Source of the DNA: Ruminococcus sp.
GTDB lineage: Bacteria > Bacillota_A > Clostridia > Oscillospirales > Ruminococcaceae
Direction of reading: 5' to 3'
NCBI GenBank assembly: GCA_017418765.1
Contig: JAFOMV010000064.1
Span: 1 to 10,675 of the forward strand
Length of the DNA: 10,675 bases
Below, piece after piece: positions 1 through 6,827 of this stretch. Below the pieces are notes generated by a model. The model was given only the letters and a program-made list of their open reading frames with translations. It was not told where the DNA came from and ran no database searches. The first letter of the stretch is position 1, and every line of letters starts with the position of its first letter. A program made the position numbers and the translations under genes.

Positions 1-819
1 GAGAGACTTCTTTTCATCCTTAAAACTTATCAGCCTACAGTTATCTGGACTTCTCCTTCATATGCATGGCAGCTTGGTGAGAAGGCTCTCAAGGCAGGTT
101 ATGATCCGAAGAAGGATTTCAACATCAAGAAGATAATTGTTGCAGGTGAGCTTGGCGGTTCCATCGACGCAACAAGAAAGGCTATCGAGGACATCTGGGG
201 TGCGGAGGTATTTGACTTCTACGGTCTCTCCGATATTTTCGGCGCTTGCGCTGCACAGTGCGAATACCATGACGGTCTCCATATCGCCGAGAACCACATT
301 CTCGTTGAAACAGTTGACATCCACACAGGTGAAATTCTTGAGCCGGGTCAGACTGGTGAACTTGTATTCACAACTCTCAGAAAGCATGCTCGTCCGCTTA
401 TCAGATTCAAGACAGGCGATATCGGACGCATCGACACTACTCCTTGCAAATGCGGACGTACACACGGAAGGATCAGTATCCTCGGCAGAAAGGACGATAT
501 GTTCATCGTTTCAGCTGTTAATGTTTTCCCAAGTGACATTGAAGCTGTTATCCGTGAACAGAGCGACCTGACAGGTGAGTATCTCATCCGTATCTTCGAG
601 AAGGACTTTACAAGCAAGTATGCAGTTGAGGTTGAGAAGGCAGCAGGCGTTTCCAAGGATGACGAAGCAGTTGCAGCTGAGGTCTCAGCAGCACTGAAGG
701 CACGTATCGGTGTTAAGCCTGCAAAGGTAGTAGTTCATCCTGACGGAGGACTTGATACACGTTCCGAGCACAAATCAAGACGAGTGATCGACGAAAGAAA
801 TATTGACTACAGCATCTGA
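1..819 (+). CDS. paaK: Phenylacetate-CoA ligase, C-terminal part (5' end outside window)
   Basis: An open frame runs from base 1 to a TGA at 817-819, giving 272 residues with no start inside the window; family members are about 430 residues, so roughly the first 160 are missing. The family makes aryl-CoA from an arylacetate, ATP and CoA through an acyl-adenylate, in the cytoplasm. Visible family signatures are FYGLSDIFG (the adenylate-forming YGxTE-like motif, here with SD), DGLHIAENHILVE, RPLIRFKTGDIGR, the CxCGR segment CKCGRTHGR, and GRKDDMFIVSAVNVFP, which opens the C-terminal lid domain. Ile codons are 20 ATC, 6 ATT and 1 ATA, a bias typical of highly expressed genes and unlike spoIIE downstream. 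The gene is followed by an aminotransferase whose promoter begins inside its last codons. The substrate could be phenylacetate, indoleacetate or another aryl acid; family assignment is firm, substrate is inference. Confidence 0.93.
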   Translation, partial: ERLLFILKTYQPTVIWTSPSYAWQLGEKALKAGYDPKKDFNIKKIIVAGELGGSIDATRKAIEDIWGAEVFDFYGLSDIFGACAAQCEYHDGLHIAENHILVETVDIHTGEILEPGQTGELVFTTLRKHARPLIRFKTGDIGRIDTTPCKCGRTHGRISILGRKDDMFIVSAVNVFPSDIEAVIREQSDLTGEYLIRIFEKDFTSKYAVEVEKAAGVSKDDEAVAAEVSAALKARIGVKPAKVVVHPDGGLDTRSEHKSRRVIDERNIDYSI

Positions 820-831
820 TCGTTGTATAAT
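803..831 (+). promoter_or_regulatory. Sigma-A type promoter for the aminotransferase gene
   Basis: TTGACT (803-808) and TATAAT (826-831) are separated by exactly 17 bp, a near-consensus housekeeping promoter. The -35 box lies inside the last codons of the upstream ligase gene. The predicted start is near 838, giving a leader of about 67 nt that includes the palindrome at 846-864. Sequence match only; no transcript data. Confidence 0.75.
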
Positions 832-845
832 AGTTATAGCAAAAC

Positions 846-864
846 GGGCGCACGATGTGCGCCC
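846..864. repeat. Perfect GC-rich palindrome, possible dispersed REP-like element
   Basis: GGGCGCAC (846-853) and GTGCGCCC (857-864) are perfect inverted arms around a 3-nt GAT loop, set in AT-rich flanks and followed by CTACAATTTT. In RNA this would be a very stable 8-bp hairpin. It has no immediate U-run, so it is a poor intrinsic terminator for the ligase gene. It lies about 8 nt after the predicted transcription start and well before the ribosome binding site at 894-898. Similar GC-palindromes followed by CTACA are, from memory, often dispersed in intergenic regions of gut Firmicutes; copy number cannot be checked here. Confidence 0.6.
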
Positions 865-904
865 CTACAATTTTACAACATGGAAAAACGAATGGAGGAA
901 TAAT

Positions 905-2074
905 ATGCCGGAACTTTCAAACCGCACAGCATCATTTACAGATTCCGTCATAAGGCGCATGACGAGAATTTCAAATAAATACGGAGCAGTAAACCTGTCT
1001 CAGGGATTCCCTGATTTTGAGCCGCCCAAGGAGATACTTGACAGGCTGGCTCAGGTAACAAAAGAGGATTTTCACCAGTATTCTATAACATGGGGCGCTC
1101 AGAATTTCCGTGAAGCACTTGCAGAAAAGCAGTCACGTCTGATGGGAAGAAGTATCGACCCGAACGGCGAGATAGTTGTTACCTGCGGAAGCACGGAAGC
1201 AATGATGGCAGCAATGATGTCTGTTACAAATCCCGGTGATAAGGTCATAGTGTTCTCGCCTTTTTATGAGAACTACGGAGCAGATACCATACTCTCAGGG
1301 GCAGAGCCCATATATGTACCGCTGATCCCGCCTGAATTCAGCTTTGATCCCGATGTGCTGGAGGACGCTTTCAGACAGCATCCAAAGGCGCTGATACTTT
1401 GTAATCCTTCCAATCCATGCGGAAAGGTATTCACATACGATGAACTGAAACTGATAGCTGACCTTGCCAAAAAGTATGATACATTCGTTATTACAGATGA
1501 GGTGTATGAGCATATCGTATATGAGCCAAACAAGCATATTTATTTTGCAAGTCTGCCTGATATGTGGGAGAGGACTATCTCATGCTCATCTCTTTCAAAG
1601 ACTTACTCCATCACAGGCTGGAGACTTGGCTACGTCATTGCACCTCCTCACATTATAGATACAGTTAAGAAGGTACACGACTTCCTTACTGTGGGTGCTG
1701 CTGCACCGCTTCAGGAGGCAGCTGTAACAGGCCTGCGATTCGGAGATGATTACTACAAGTGGTTACAGGATAAGTACACAGAAAAGCGTGACCTTTTCCT
1801 CAAAGGACTTGACCGCATCGGTATACAGCATACCGTACCGCAGGGCGCTTACTACATTCTTCTGGATGTATCCGAATTCGGGTATGAGAGCGATCTTGAT
1901 TTCTGCGAAAAGCTTGCTGAATACGTAGGCGTAGGCGCAGTTCCGGGTTCAAGCTTTTTCAAGGAGCCGGAAAACCGCTACATAAGGCTTCATTACGCAA
2001 AGAAGAACGAGACACTGGAGAATGCTCTTGAACGTCTTAACGATATCAGAAAGAAAATGCCAAAGGCAAAATAA
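905..2074 (+). CDS. Class I/II PLP-dependent aminotransferase
   Basis: A 389-residue fold-type I aminotransferase that moves an amino group between an amino acid and a 2-oxo acid using pyridoxal phosphate, in the cytoplasm. The ATG at 905 is chosen because GGAGG (894-898) precedes it by 6 nt; the frame is open back to a TTG at 803, but that lies in the promoter. By analogy with aspartate aminotransferase, N170 (in NPSNPCG), D198 and Y201 (in ITDEVYEH) contact the cofactor, K232 (in SLSKTYSITGWRLGY) is the Schiff-base lysine, and R361 (in RYIRLHYA) binds the substrate alpha-carboxylate. The NLSQGFPDF segment near residue 30 resembles kynurenine, glutamine-K and methionine aminotransferases of the broad aspartate/aromatic group. 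Length is normal and all catalytic residues are present. Its own promoter and terminator suggest a single-gene unit. The neighbouring arylacetate-CoA ligase hints at an aromatic substrate, which is inference. Confidence 0.93.
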   Translation: MPELSNRTASFTDSVIRRMTRISNKYGAVNLSQGFPDFEPPKEILDRLAQVTKEDFHQYSITWGAQNFREALAEKQSRLMGRSIDPNGEIVVTCGSTEAMMAAMMSVTNPGDKVIVFSPFYENYGADTILSGAEPIYVPLIPPEFSFDPDVLEDAFRQHPKALILCNPSNPCGKVFTYDELKLIADLAKKYDTFVITDEVYEHIVYEPNKHIYFASLPDMWERTISCSSLSKTYSITGWRLGYVIAPPHIIDTVKKVHDFLTVGAAAPLQEAAVTGLRFGDDYYKWLQDKYTEKRDLFLKGLDRIGIQHTVPQGAYYILLDVSEFGYESDLDFCEKLAEYVGVGAVPGSSFFKEPENRYIRLHYAKKNETLENALERLNDIRKKMPKAK

Positions 2075-2084
2075 ATACACAGTG

Positions 2085-2121
2085 AAACTCCCGAAAGCAT
2101 ATGCTTGTTTTCGGGAGTTTT
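2085..2121 (+). terminator. Intrinsic terminator-like hairpin after the aminotransferase gene
   Basis: AAACTCCCGAAA (2085-2096) and TTTCGGGAGTTT (2109-2120) form a perfect 12-bp stem around a 12-nt loop, ending in a short TTTT run (2118-2121). It begins 10 nt after the aminotransferase stop codon. The U-tract is short, but the A-rich left arm would make the hairpin partly bidirectional. Confidence 0.85.
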
Positions 2122-2133
2122 GCATTCTTATAC

Positions 2134-2202
2134 TAATACCCTGAATGTTAGCAGATAAAGATGCCGTCAGATTTGTCTGCTGTTGTTCAGGGAGCGGTAT
2201 TA
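2134..2202. repeat. Long imperfect inverted repeat upstream of the spoIIE promoter
   Basis: Three nested paired blocks are visible: TAATA (2134-2138) with TATTA (2198-2202), CCCTGAA (2139-2145) with TTCAGGG (2186-2192), and AGCAGATAAA (2150-2159) with TTTGTCTGCT (2172-2181, one T-G wobble). A 4x4 internal loop and a 5-nt bulge separate the blocks, and the apical loop is 12 nt. That is about 22 pairs over 69 nt. No U-run follows, so it is not a standard terminator. It ends 3 nt before the Spo0A-like box. I do not recognise it as a known RNA family. Confidence 0.5.
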
Positions 2203-2204
2203 TA

Positions 2205-2238
2205 TTCGACATTTTATTTATATCTGCCATGATATAAT
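2205..2238 (+). promoter_or_regulatory. Putative Spo0A-controlled promoter of spoIIE
   Basis: TTCGACA (2205-2211) is the exact reverse complement of the Spo0A-box core TGTCGAA. It lies 21 bp before a consensus TATAAT (2233-2238), with no good -35 at normal spacing. In Bacillus subtilis, spoIIE and spoIIG have sigma-A -10 boxes with -35-like elements about 21-22 bp away and Spo0A boxes at that position, so the layout matches a Spo0A-activated promoter. The predicted start near 2245 gives a leader of about 25 nt. I saw only one clear box. Confidence 0.65.
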
Positions 2239-2269
2239 AAACGTACATTATACGGTGAAGGTGATAGAT

Positions 2270-4501
2270 ATGAAAGTGAAGGATATAATAAAGAACAGAA
2301 AGAGAGCACTGCCGATACTGATATTTGCAGGAGAACTTGCGGCAGGATTCGTGTTTTCGGAAGCGAGCATGGTAGGCACTTCTGCTTTTGCGGACATATC
2401 CATAGCAGGCGCAGCAGGACTTACAGGTACAGCAGCAGTTTTTATGGGCAGTCTTTTCAGATGCTTTATGGATGGAACTACCGGAAAAAATATAGTAAAG
2501 CTTGCAGCTATGGTCATGATTCTTATAGCTAAGCTGCTGATGGATAACAGACGTTCGCCGCTTTACTGCGGTGTATACACAAGCATATGCGTTTTTCTGT
2601 CGGGGACAGCTGTATCTGCGGTCATAGGCGAACTTCCGTATAAGCTGATATTCTATATATTCTACGGTGCAGCAGCAGGCTTTACATCATATTCTATATG
2701 CAGGATAATCAGTGATGTCAAAAAAGGTGCAGCTGCCGATCTTACTTCATCAGGAAGCTGTTTTTATGCAGTTGTATACACGATCTATACGGCATCGCTT
2801 TGTTCGGCGGAGCTTCCATTCATGAATGTAGGAGCTGCTTTAGGGGTTGCAGTTACAATGCTTGCAGCTTTTTACTACGGCAGCACAGGAGGTGTTGTTT
2901 GCGGTGCATTAACAGCTTGTGCAGCTTTCCTTTCATCATCAAGAACAGGTATGACGGTAGTGCTGCTGCCTGCCGCAGGACTGTTCAGCGGTTATCTGCG
3001 TCAGCGGAAGATACCTCTTGGCGCTGTTCTTTTTATATCTGCAAGTCTTATGCTGACGGTGCTCACAGGAATGACAAAGGATATAATATATTGCCTGACA
3101 AATTATATAACTGGAGCGGGGATATTTATGATAGCCGCACCATACTATTCTGACAGGCACATAAGGGTCAGCGGAATGGAAATATCTGCGGCTGATGTAG
3201 TCAGTACAAGGCTCAGCTTTTTGTCAGATTCAGTAGAGGCTCTGAAGCGAGAGACCACGAAACTGCCGGACAGCTTTGCAATTATAAATTCGGCCGGAAA
3301 TGAGATATCGGATCATACTGAGATGGTTTGCAGCAAATGTTACAGAAAACATATATGCAGGCGGCAGGGAAGTTCAACCCTTAAAGCTTTGTCTGAGCTT
3401 TCCGGAATGTCAGAGATATCAATGGAAAACTTTCCTGCTGAACTTGATACCTGCATAAGAAGAAACGAACTGATAGCAGCGAGGCAAAAAGATATAAACA
3501 GTGAAACTCTTGATAAGCTCATGGAAATGAGAATGTCTGACTGCCGAAGCGTGCTTTTGGAACAGCTTTCAATATCGGAAGAAATGGTCAGGTCTGCGGC
3601 AAGGAAAAACAATATATTCTATTCTGCGCCTGTAAGCATGACCATAAAAAACAAGCTGATGAAGTTCGGGTTCATTCCGTCTTATGTCAATGCATGCTAT
3701 AATGCAAATGGCAGACTGATAGTTGAGATGTATTTTCCAGCGGATGAAGAAATACCGTCTGTAACAAGGGTATGCGATCTTGTATCAGATGAACTGAAAA
3801 TGAAGCTGTGCTGCACAGACCCTGTAAACTCGGGAAAAGAAATAAGGATCAGACTGTTTGAAAGGCCTGCAATGAATCTTGAAGTATGTACAGCATCACA
3901 GAAAGGTTCTGAAACCGGAGAAAGCGGTGATAGTTTTCTCATTTTCGGAGATGGAACGGGAACAGGATATGTTGTACTGTCAGACGGCATGGGCAGCGGC
4001 AGGGAAGCAGCTTTTGAATCAGGACTTGCAGCCGGACTTTTCAGAAGGCTTATCAGCAGCGGTATGGAACAGGTCACAGCAGTCAGAATGATCAATTCAA
4101 TAATGTTTTCAAAATCAAAGGATGAATCTTTTGCAACGCTTGATATAATGCGTATAGATCTTGATATGTGTGAAATGACCTCTGTAAAATCAGGGGCGGC
4201 GGCAACTCTGGTAAAGCATGGGAATAACGTTATAAAAATATCAGCATCTACATTTCCTGTAGGGATGTACGAAACATCGGATGTTTTTTCAGCGGCATAC
4301 AGCTTCGAGGAGGGCGACATTGCAATAATGTTCTCAGATGGGATATGCGAGGGGGAATACCGTTTCATTAAGGAGCTTCTTCTCAGCGGTGACGATCTTA
4401 AAAGCATAGTGGATGAGATATGCGAAAAATCTGTAAAATTCAGTCCTTTCAAAAGGTCAGATGATGTCACTGTGATAGGCGTGAGGGCTGTTAGTGCATA
4501 G
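2270..4501 (+). CDS. spoIIE: Stage II sporulation protein E (SpoIIE), membrane-bound PP2C-type phosphatase
   Basis: In sporulating Firmicutes SpoIIE sits at the polar septum and dephosphorylates SpoIIAA-P, which frees sigma F in the forespore. This 743-residue protein has the family layout, slightly shorter than the 827-residue B. subtilis protein. Residues about 13-290 are a run of some ten or eleven hydrophobic segments; the central regulatory part contains a cysteine cluster C354-x2-C357-x5-C363 typical of the family; the PP2C domain covers about 555-743. Metal-site motifs are intact: LSDGMGSGREA with D572, MFSDGICEGE with D690, and RSDDVTVIG with D731 and D732. The ATG at 2270 has AAGGTGA (2258-2264) upstream at 5-nt spacing; the frame is open further upstream, but into the promoter. 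Ile codons are mostly ATA, suggesting modest expression. A large open frame on the opposite strand (3697-4506) is judged a shadow. Function in a given host depends on whether it still sporulates. Confidence 0.93.
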   Translation: MKVKDIIKNRKRALPILIFAGELAAGFVFSEASMVGTSAFADISIAGAAGLTGTAAVFMGSLFRCFMDGTTGKNIVKLAAMVMILIAKLLMDNRRSPLYCGVYTSICVFLSGTAVSAVIGELPYKLIFYIFYGAAAGFTSYSICRIISDVKKGAAADLTSSGSCFYAVVYTIYTASLCSAELPFMNVGAALGVAVTMLAAFYYGSTGGVVCGALTACAAFLSSSRTGMTVVLLPAAGLFSGYLRQRKIPLGAVLFISASLMLTVLTGMTKDIIYCLTNYITGAGIFMIAAPYYSDRHIRVSGMEISAADVVSTRLSFLSDSVEALKRETTKLPDSFAIINSAGNEISDHTEMVCSKCYRKHICRRQGSSTLKALSELSGMSEISMENFPAELDTCIRRNELIAARQKDINSETLDKLMEMRMSDCRSVLLEQLSISEEMVRSAARKNNIFYSAPVSMTIKNKLMKFGFIPSYVNACYNANGRLIVEMYFPADEEIPSVTRVCDLVSDELKMKLCCTDPVNSGKEIRIRLFERPAMNLEVCTASQKGSETGESGDSFLIFGDGTGTGYVVLSDGMGSGREAAFESGLAAGLFRRLISSGMEQVTAVRMINSIMFSKSKDESFATLDIMRIDLDMCEMTSVKSGAAATLVKHGNNVIKISASTFPVGMYETSDVFSAAYSFEEGDIAIMFSDGICEGEYRFIKELLLSGDDLKSIVDEICEKSVKFSPFKRSDDVTVIGVRAVSA

Positions 4502-4590
4502 TGCATAATAAAAGTGAATCCCCTGCTTAAAAATCATGAACGGGTATGTTTATTATGTTGTAATCAGGCAATAATTTGAGATGTATCCCA

Positions 4591-4599
4591 TGTTATAAT
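4591..4599 (+). promoter_or_regulatory. Possible extended -10 element, distal promoter candidate for glgB
   Basis: TGTTATAAT is a perfect extended -10 motif within the 259-nt AT-rich gap between spoIIE and glgB. No acceptable -35 lies 16-18 bp upstream (TTGAGA at 4576-4581 is only 12 bp away). If used, it would give a leader of about 155 nt for glgB. The rest of 4502-4707 shows no strong hairpin, no U-tract terminator for spoIIE and no convincing gene. Confidence 0.3.
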
Positions 4600-4707
4600 T
4601 ACCAAAGGTTAACGATGATGTATTCTTATTTATATGTCAAAGTGCACAGTTTAAGCATTGTATTATTAGCACACTATCTGAAATTTAGTTTACTTTTACA
4701 AAAATGC

Positions 4708-4736
4708 TTGAATAATTCTTCCATTTCTGATAAAAT
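4708..4736 (+). promoter_or_regulatory. Sigma-A type promoter of the glycogen operon
   Basis: TTGAAT (4708-4713) and TAAAAT (4731-4736) are separated by 17 bp, and TG at 4728-4729 makes it an extended -10. The predicted start near 4743 would leave a very short leader of about 18 nt containing the AAAGGAGG ribosome binding site (4746-4753). A 7-bp inverted repeat, AAGCATT (4653-4659) with AATGCTT (4703-4709), overlaps the -35 edge and could be an operator arm, though it is weak. Confidence 0.7.
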
Positions 4737-4760
4737 GATATTAGCAAAGGAGGCTGAATT

Positions 4761-6734
4761 ATGTCCGCAAACAATAATAACCCCAATGATTTTCCCCTGT
4801 ACCTTTTCTATCAGGGAAAGAATTATGAGTCATATAAATTCTTCGGTGTGCATATCAGAAAAAAGGGCAGAGGCAGGATCTTTACCTTCAGAGTATGGGC
4901 GCCAAATGCAGTAAGCGTTTCAGTTGTAGGCGATTTTAATAACTGGGACAGAACGCAGAATCCTATGGAACTTATAGCTGATGGCATATGGGAAGCTGAG
5001 ATAACAAAGCTTTCACAGTTCGATGTCTATAAATACAGTATTGAAGCACAGGATGGCAGGATCCTTATGAAATCCGACCCTTATGCATCACATTACGAGA
5101 CAAGGCCGGGAACAGCTTCAAAGATATATGAAAGCAGCTATGAGTGGAATGACGAAGACTGGTTCAGCAGAAAAAAGGAAAAGAGTATCTATAAAAGTCC
5201 TGTGAACATATATGAGGTTCATCTCAGTTCGTGGAAAAATTATGGAGATGAAAAATTCCTTGATTATATTACTTTTGCTAAGGAAATAATACCTTATCTG
5301 AAAAAAATGTCTTATACCCATGTGGAGTTCATGCCGCTGACAGAATACCCTTATGATGGCTCATGGGGCTATCAGGTCACAGGATATTTTGCTCCTACTT
5401 CAAGATACGGCACTCCAGATGACATGAGGAAAATGGTCGACCTTTTCCACGAAGCAGGTATAGGCGTTATACTCGATTGGGTCCCGGCGCACTTTCCAAA
5501 GGATGAATCGGGACTTTATGAATTTGACGGCACTTGCTGCTATGAGTATTCAGACGACCGCAAAAAAGAACATAAGGCGTGGGGCACACGTGTATTCGAT
5601 TATGGAAGAGCGGAGGTCTGCTCTTTCCTTATTTCCAGTGCTAATTACTGGTTTGATGAATTCCATGTTGACGGCCTTAGAGTAGATGCTGTCGCTTCAA
5701 TGCTTTATCTTGACTATGACAGACGTGACGGCGAATGGGCAGCTAACATCAATGGCGGCAATGAGAACCTTGAAGCTGTAGAGTTTTTACAGCATCTTAA
5801 TGAGGCAGTGTTTGCCAAGCATCCCGATGCCCTGATGATAGCTGAGGAATCCACAGCATGGCCGCTTGTTACAAAGCCTACCGATACAGGCGGACTTGGC
5901 TTTAATTTCAAGTGGAATATGGGCTGGATGAACGATATGCTGAGCTATATGTCACTTGATCCGATATATCGTGCATTCAACCATGACAAACTGACGTTTT
6001 CTTTCTTTTACGCATTCTCCGAGAACTACATACTCCCGATCTCTCACGATGAGGTAGTTCACGGAAAATGCTCTATGATAAGCAAAATGCCGGGCGAGTA
6101 CGAGCAGAAATTTGCCTCATACCGTGCTTTTCTCGCTTATATGACTGCACATCCGGGTAAAAAGCTTCTTTTTATGGGACAGGAATTCGGTCAGATGAAG
6201 GAGTGGGATTATAAGGGTCAGCTCGACTGGGAACTCATGGAGTTTGATAAACACAGAGACCTTCTTGTATTTTCTGAGAAACTGAATAAATTCTATATCG
6301 ATAACCCGCCTCTCTGGGAAAACGATGATTCATGGAACGGATTCAGCTGGATATCCAATGACGATTACAAACAGAGTGTCATTGCATTCCGAAGAAGTGA
6401 TGATAACGGCAATGATATAATCGCTGTATGTAATTTTGTACCTGTTGAAAGAAAAGAATACAGGATAGGAGTTCCATATAAAGGAAAATATAAAGTCGTC
6501 TTCAATACTGATGCCAAGGAATTCGGCGGTTCAGGCGTAACAGAAGCTTCTTTCAAGTCTGAATCTGAAGCTATGCATGGCTTCGATGACAGTATTGCCA
6601 TGACCCTTGCACCCCTTTCAGTTATCTATCTGAAATATGTTCCTGTAAAAAAGAGAACAACTAAGAAAGAAGCCTCCGATACCACCCCAAAGACAGCTTC
6701 AAAGTCAGGACGAAAGCACAAAGCTGAAAACTGA
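4761..6734 (+). CDS. glgB: 1,4-alpha-glucan branching enzyme (GH13)
   Basis: This enzyme cuts an alpha-1,4-glucan chain and rejoins the piece through an alpha-1,6 bond, making the branches of glycogen. The 657-residue protein has an N-terminal CBM48-type beta domain (about 30-120, with VVGDFNNWD), a GH13 barrel and a C-terminal beta domain. The four GH13 regions are clear: DWVPAHFP (D239-H244), GLRVDAVASM with nucleophile D309, MIAEESTAWP with acid/base E362, and ISHDEVVHG with D430. AAAGGAGG (4746-4753) lies 7 nt before the ATG. The last 28 residues (630-657) are a Lys/Thr/Ser-rich tail with 10 Lys or Arg, outside the catalytic fold. It is the first gene of glgBCDA, the same order as the Bacillus operon, and stands behind a good promoter. 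The gap to glgC is 93 nt without a terminator. Confidence 0.97.
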   Translation: MSANNNNPNDFPLYLFYQGKNYESYKFFGVHIRKKGRGRIFTFRVWAPNAVSVSVVGDFNNWDRTQNPMELIADGIWEAEITKLSQFDVYKYSIEAQDGRILMKSDPYASHYETRPGTASKIYESSYEWNDEDWFSRKKEKSIYKSPVNIYEVHLSSWKNYGDEKFLDYITFAKEIIPYLKKMSYTHVEFMPLTEYPYDGSWGYQVTGYFAPTSRYGTPDDMRKMVDLFHEAGIGVILDWVPAHFPKDESGLYEFDGTCCYEYSDDRKKEHKAWGTRVFDYGRAEVCSFLISSANYWFDEFHVDGLRVDAVASMLYLDYDRRDGEWAANINGGNENLEAVEFLQHLNEAVFAKHPDALMIAEESTAWPLVTKPTDTGGLGFNFKWNMGWMNDMLSYMSLDPIYRAFNHDKLTFSFFYAFSENYILPISHDEVVHGKCSMISKMPGEYEQKFASYRAFLAYMTAHPGKKLLFMGQEFGQMKEWDYKGQLDWELMEFDKHRDLLVFSEKLNKFYIDNPPLWENDDSWNGFSWISNDDYKQSVIAFRRSDDNGNDIIAVCNFVPVERKEYRIGVPYKGKYKVVFNTDAKEFGGSGVTEASFKSESEAMHGFDDSIAMTLAPLSVIYLKYVPVKKRTTKKEASDTTPKTASKSGRKHKAEN

Positions 6735-6827
6735 TAACACATAATGCCGCAAAGGCAAAAAAACAATGGATGAAGGATTATCTCCAATCATTACAGCATA
6801 TTTTATACAACACTCAGGAGGATTATT

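Noticed and set aside
803..904. Possible N-terminal extension of the aminotransferase from TTG at 803
   Set aside because: The extension covers the promoter and the GC palindrome, lacks a ribosome binding site, and encodes no family-like sequence; the ATG at 905 has GGAGG at ideal spacing.
2183..2269. Possible earlier start for SpoIIE at 2183
   Set aside because: It lies upstream of the predicted promoter, inside the long hairpin, and has no Shine-Dalgarno; the ATG at 2270 has AAGGTGA and begins a normal SpoIIE N-terminus.
4492..4505. Tandem 7-bp repeat TAGTGCA x2 at the spoIIE stop codon
   Set aside because: Two copies of a heptamer could easily arise by chance or slippage; no further copies nearby and no functional link visible.
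3697..4506. 269-codon open frame on the minus strand opposite spoIIE
   Set aside because: It lies wholly antisense to the conserved PP2C region, has no recognisable domain, and is rich in Ser and Leu as expected from complementing the coding strand.
4615..4914. Plus-strand open frame overlapping the start of glgB
   Set aside because: TTA-rich codons unlike the neighbours, no recognisable product, and its second half is an out-of-frame reading of conserved glgB; kept only as a low-interest leader-frame idea.
6744..6764. TGCC/GGCA hairpin followed by a run of A after glgB
   Set aside because: The stem is only 4 bp and is followed by A, not T, so it is not a terminator on the plus strand; in minus orientation the T-run would precede the stem.
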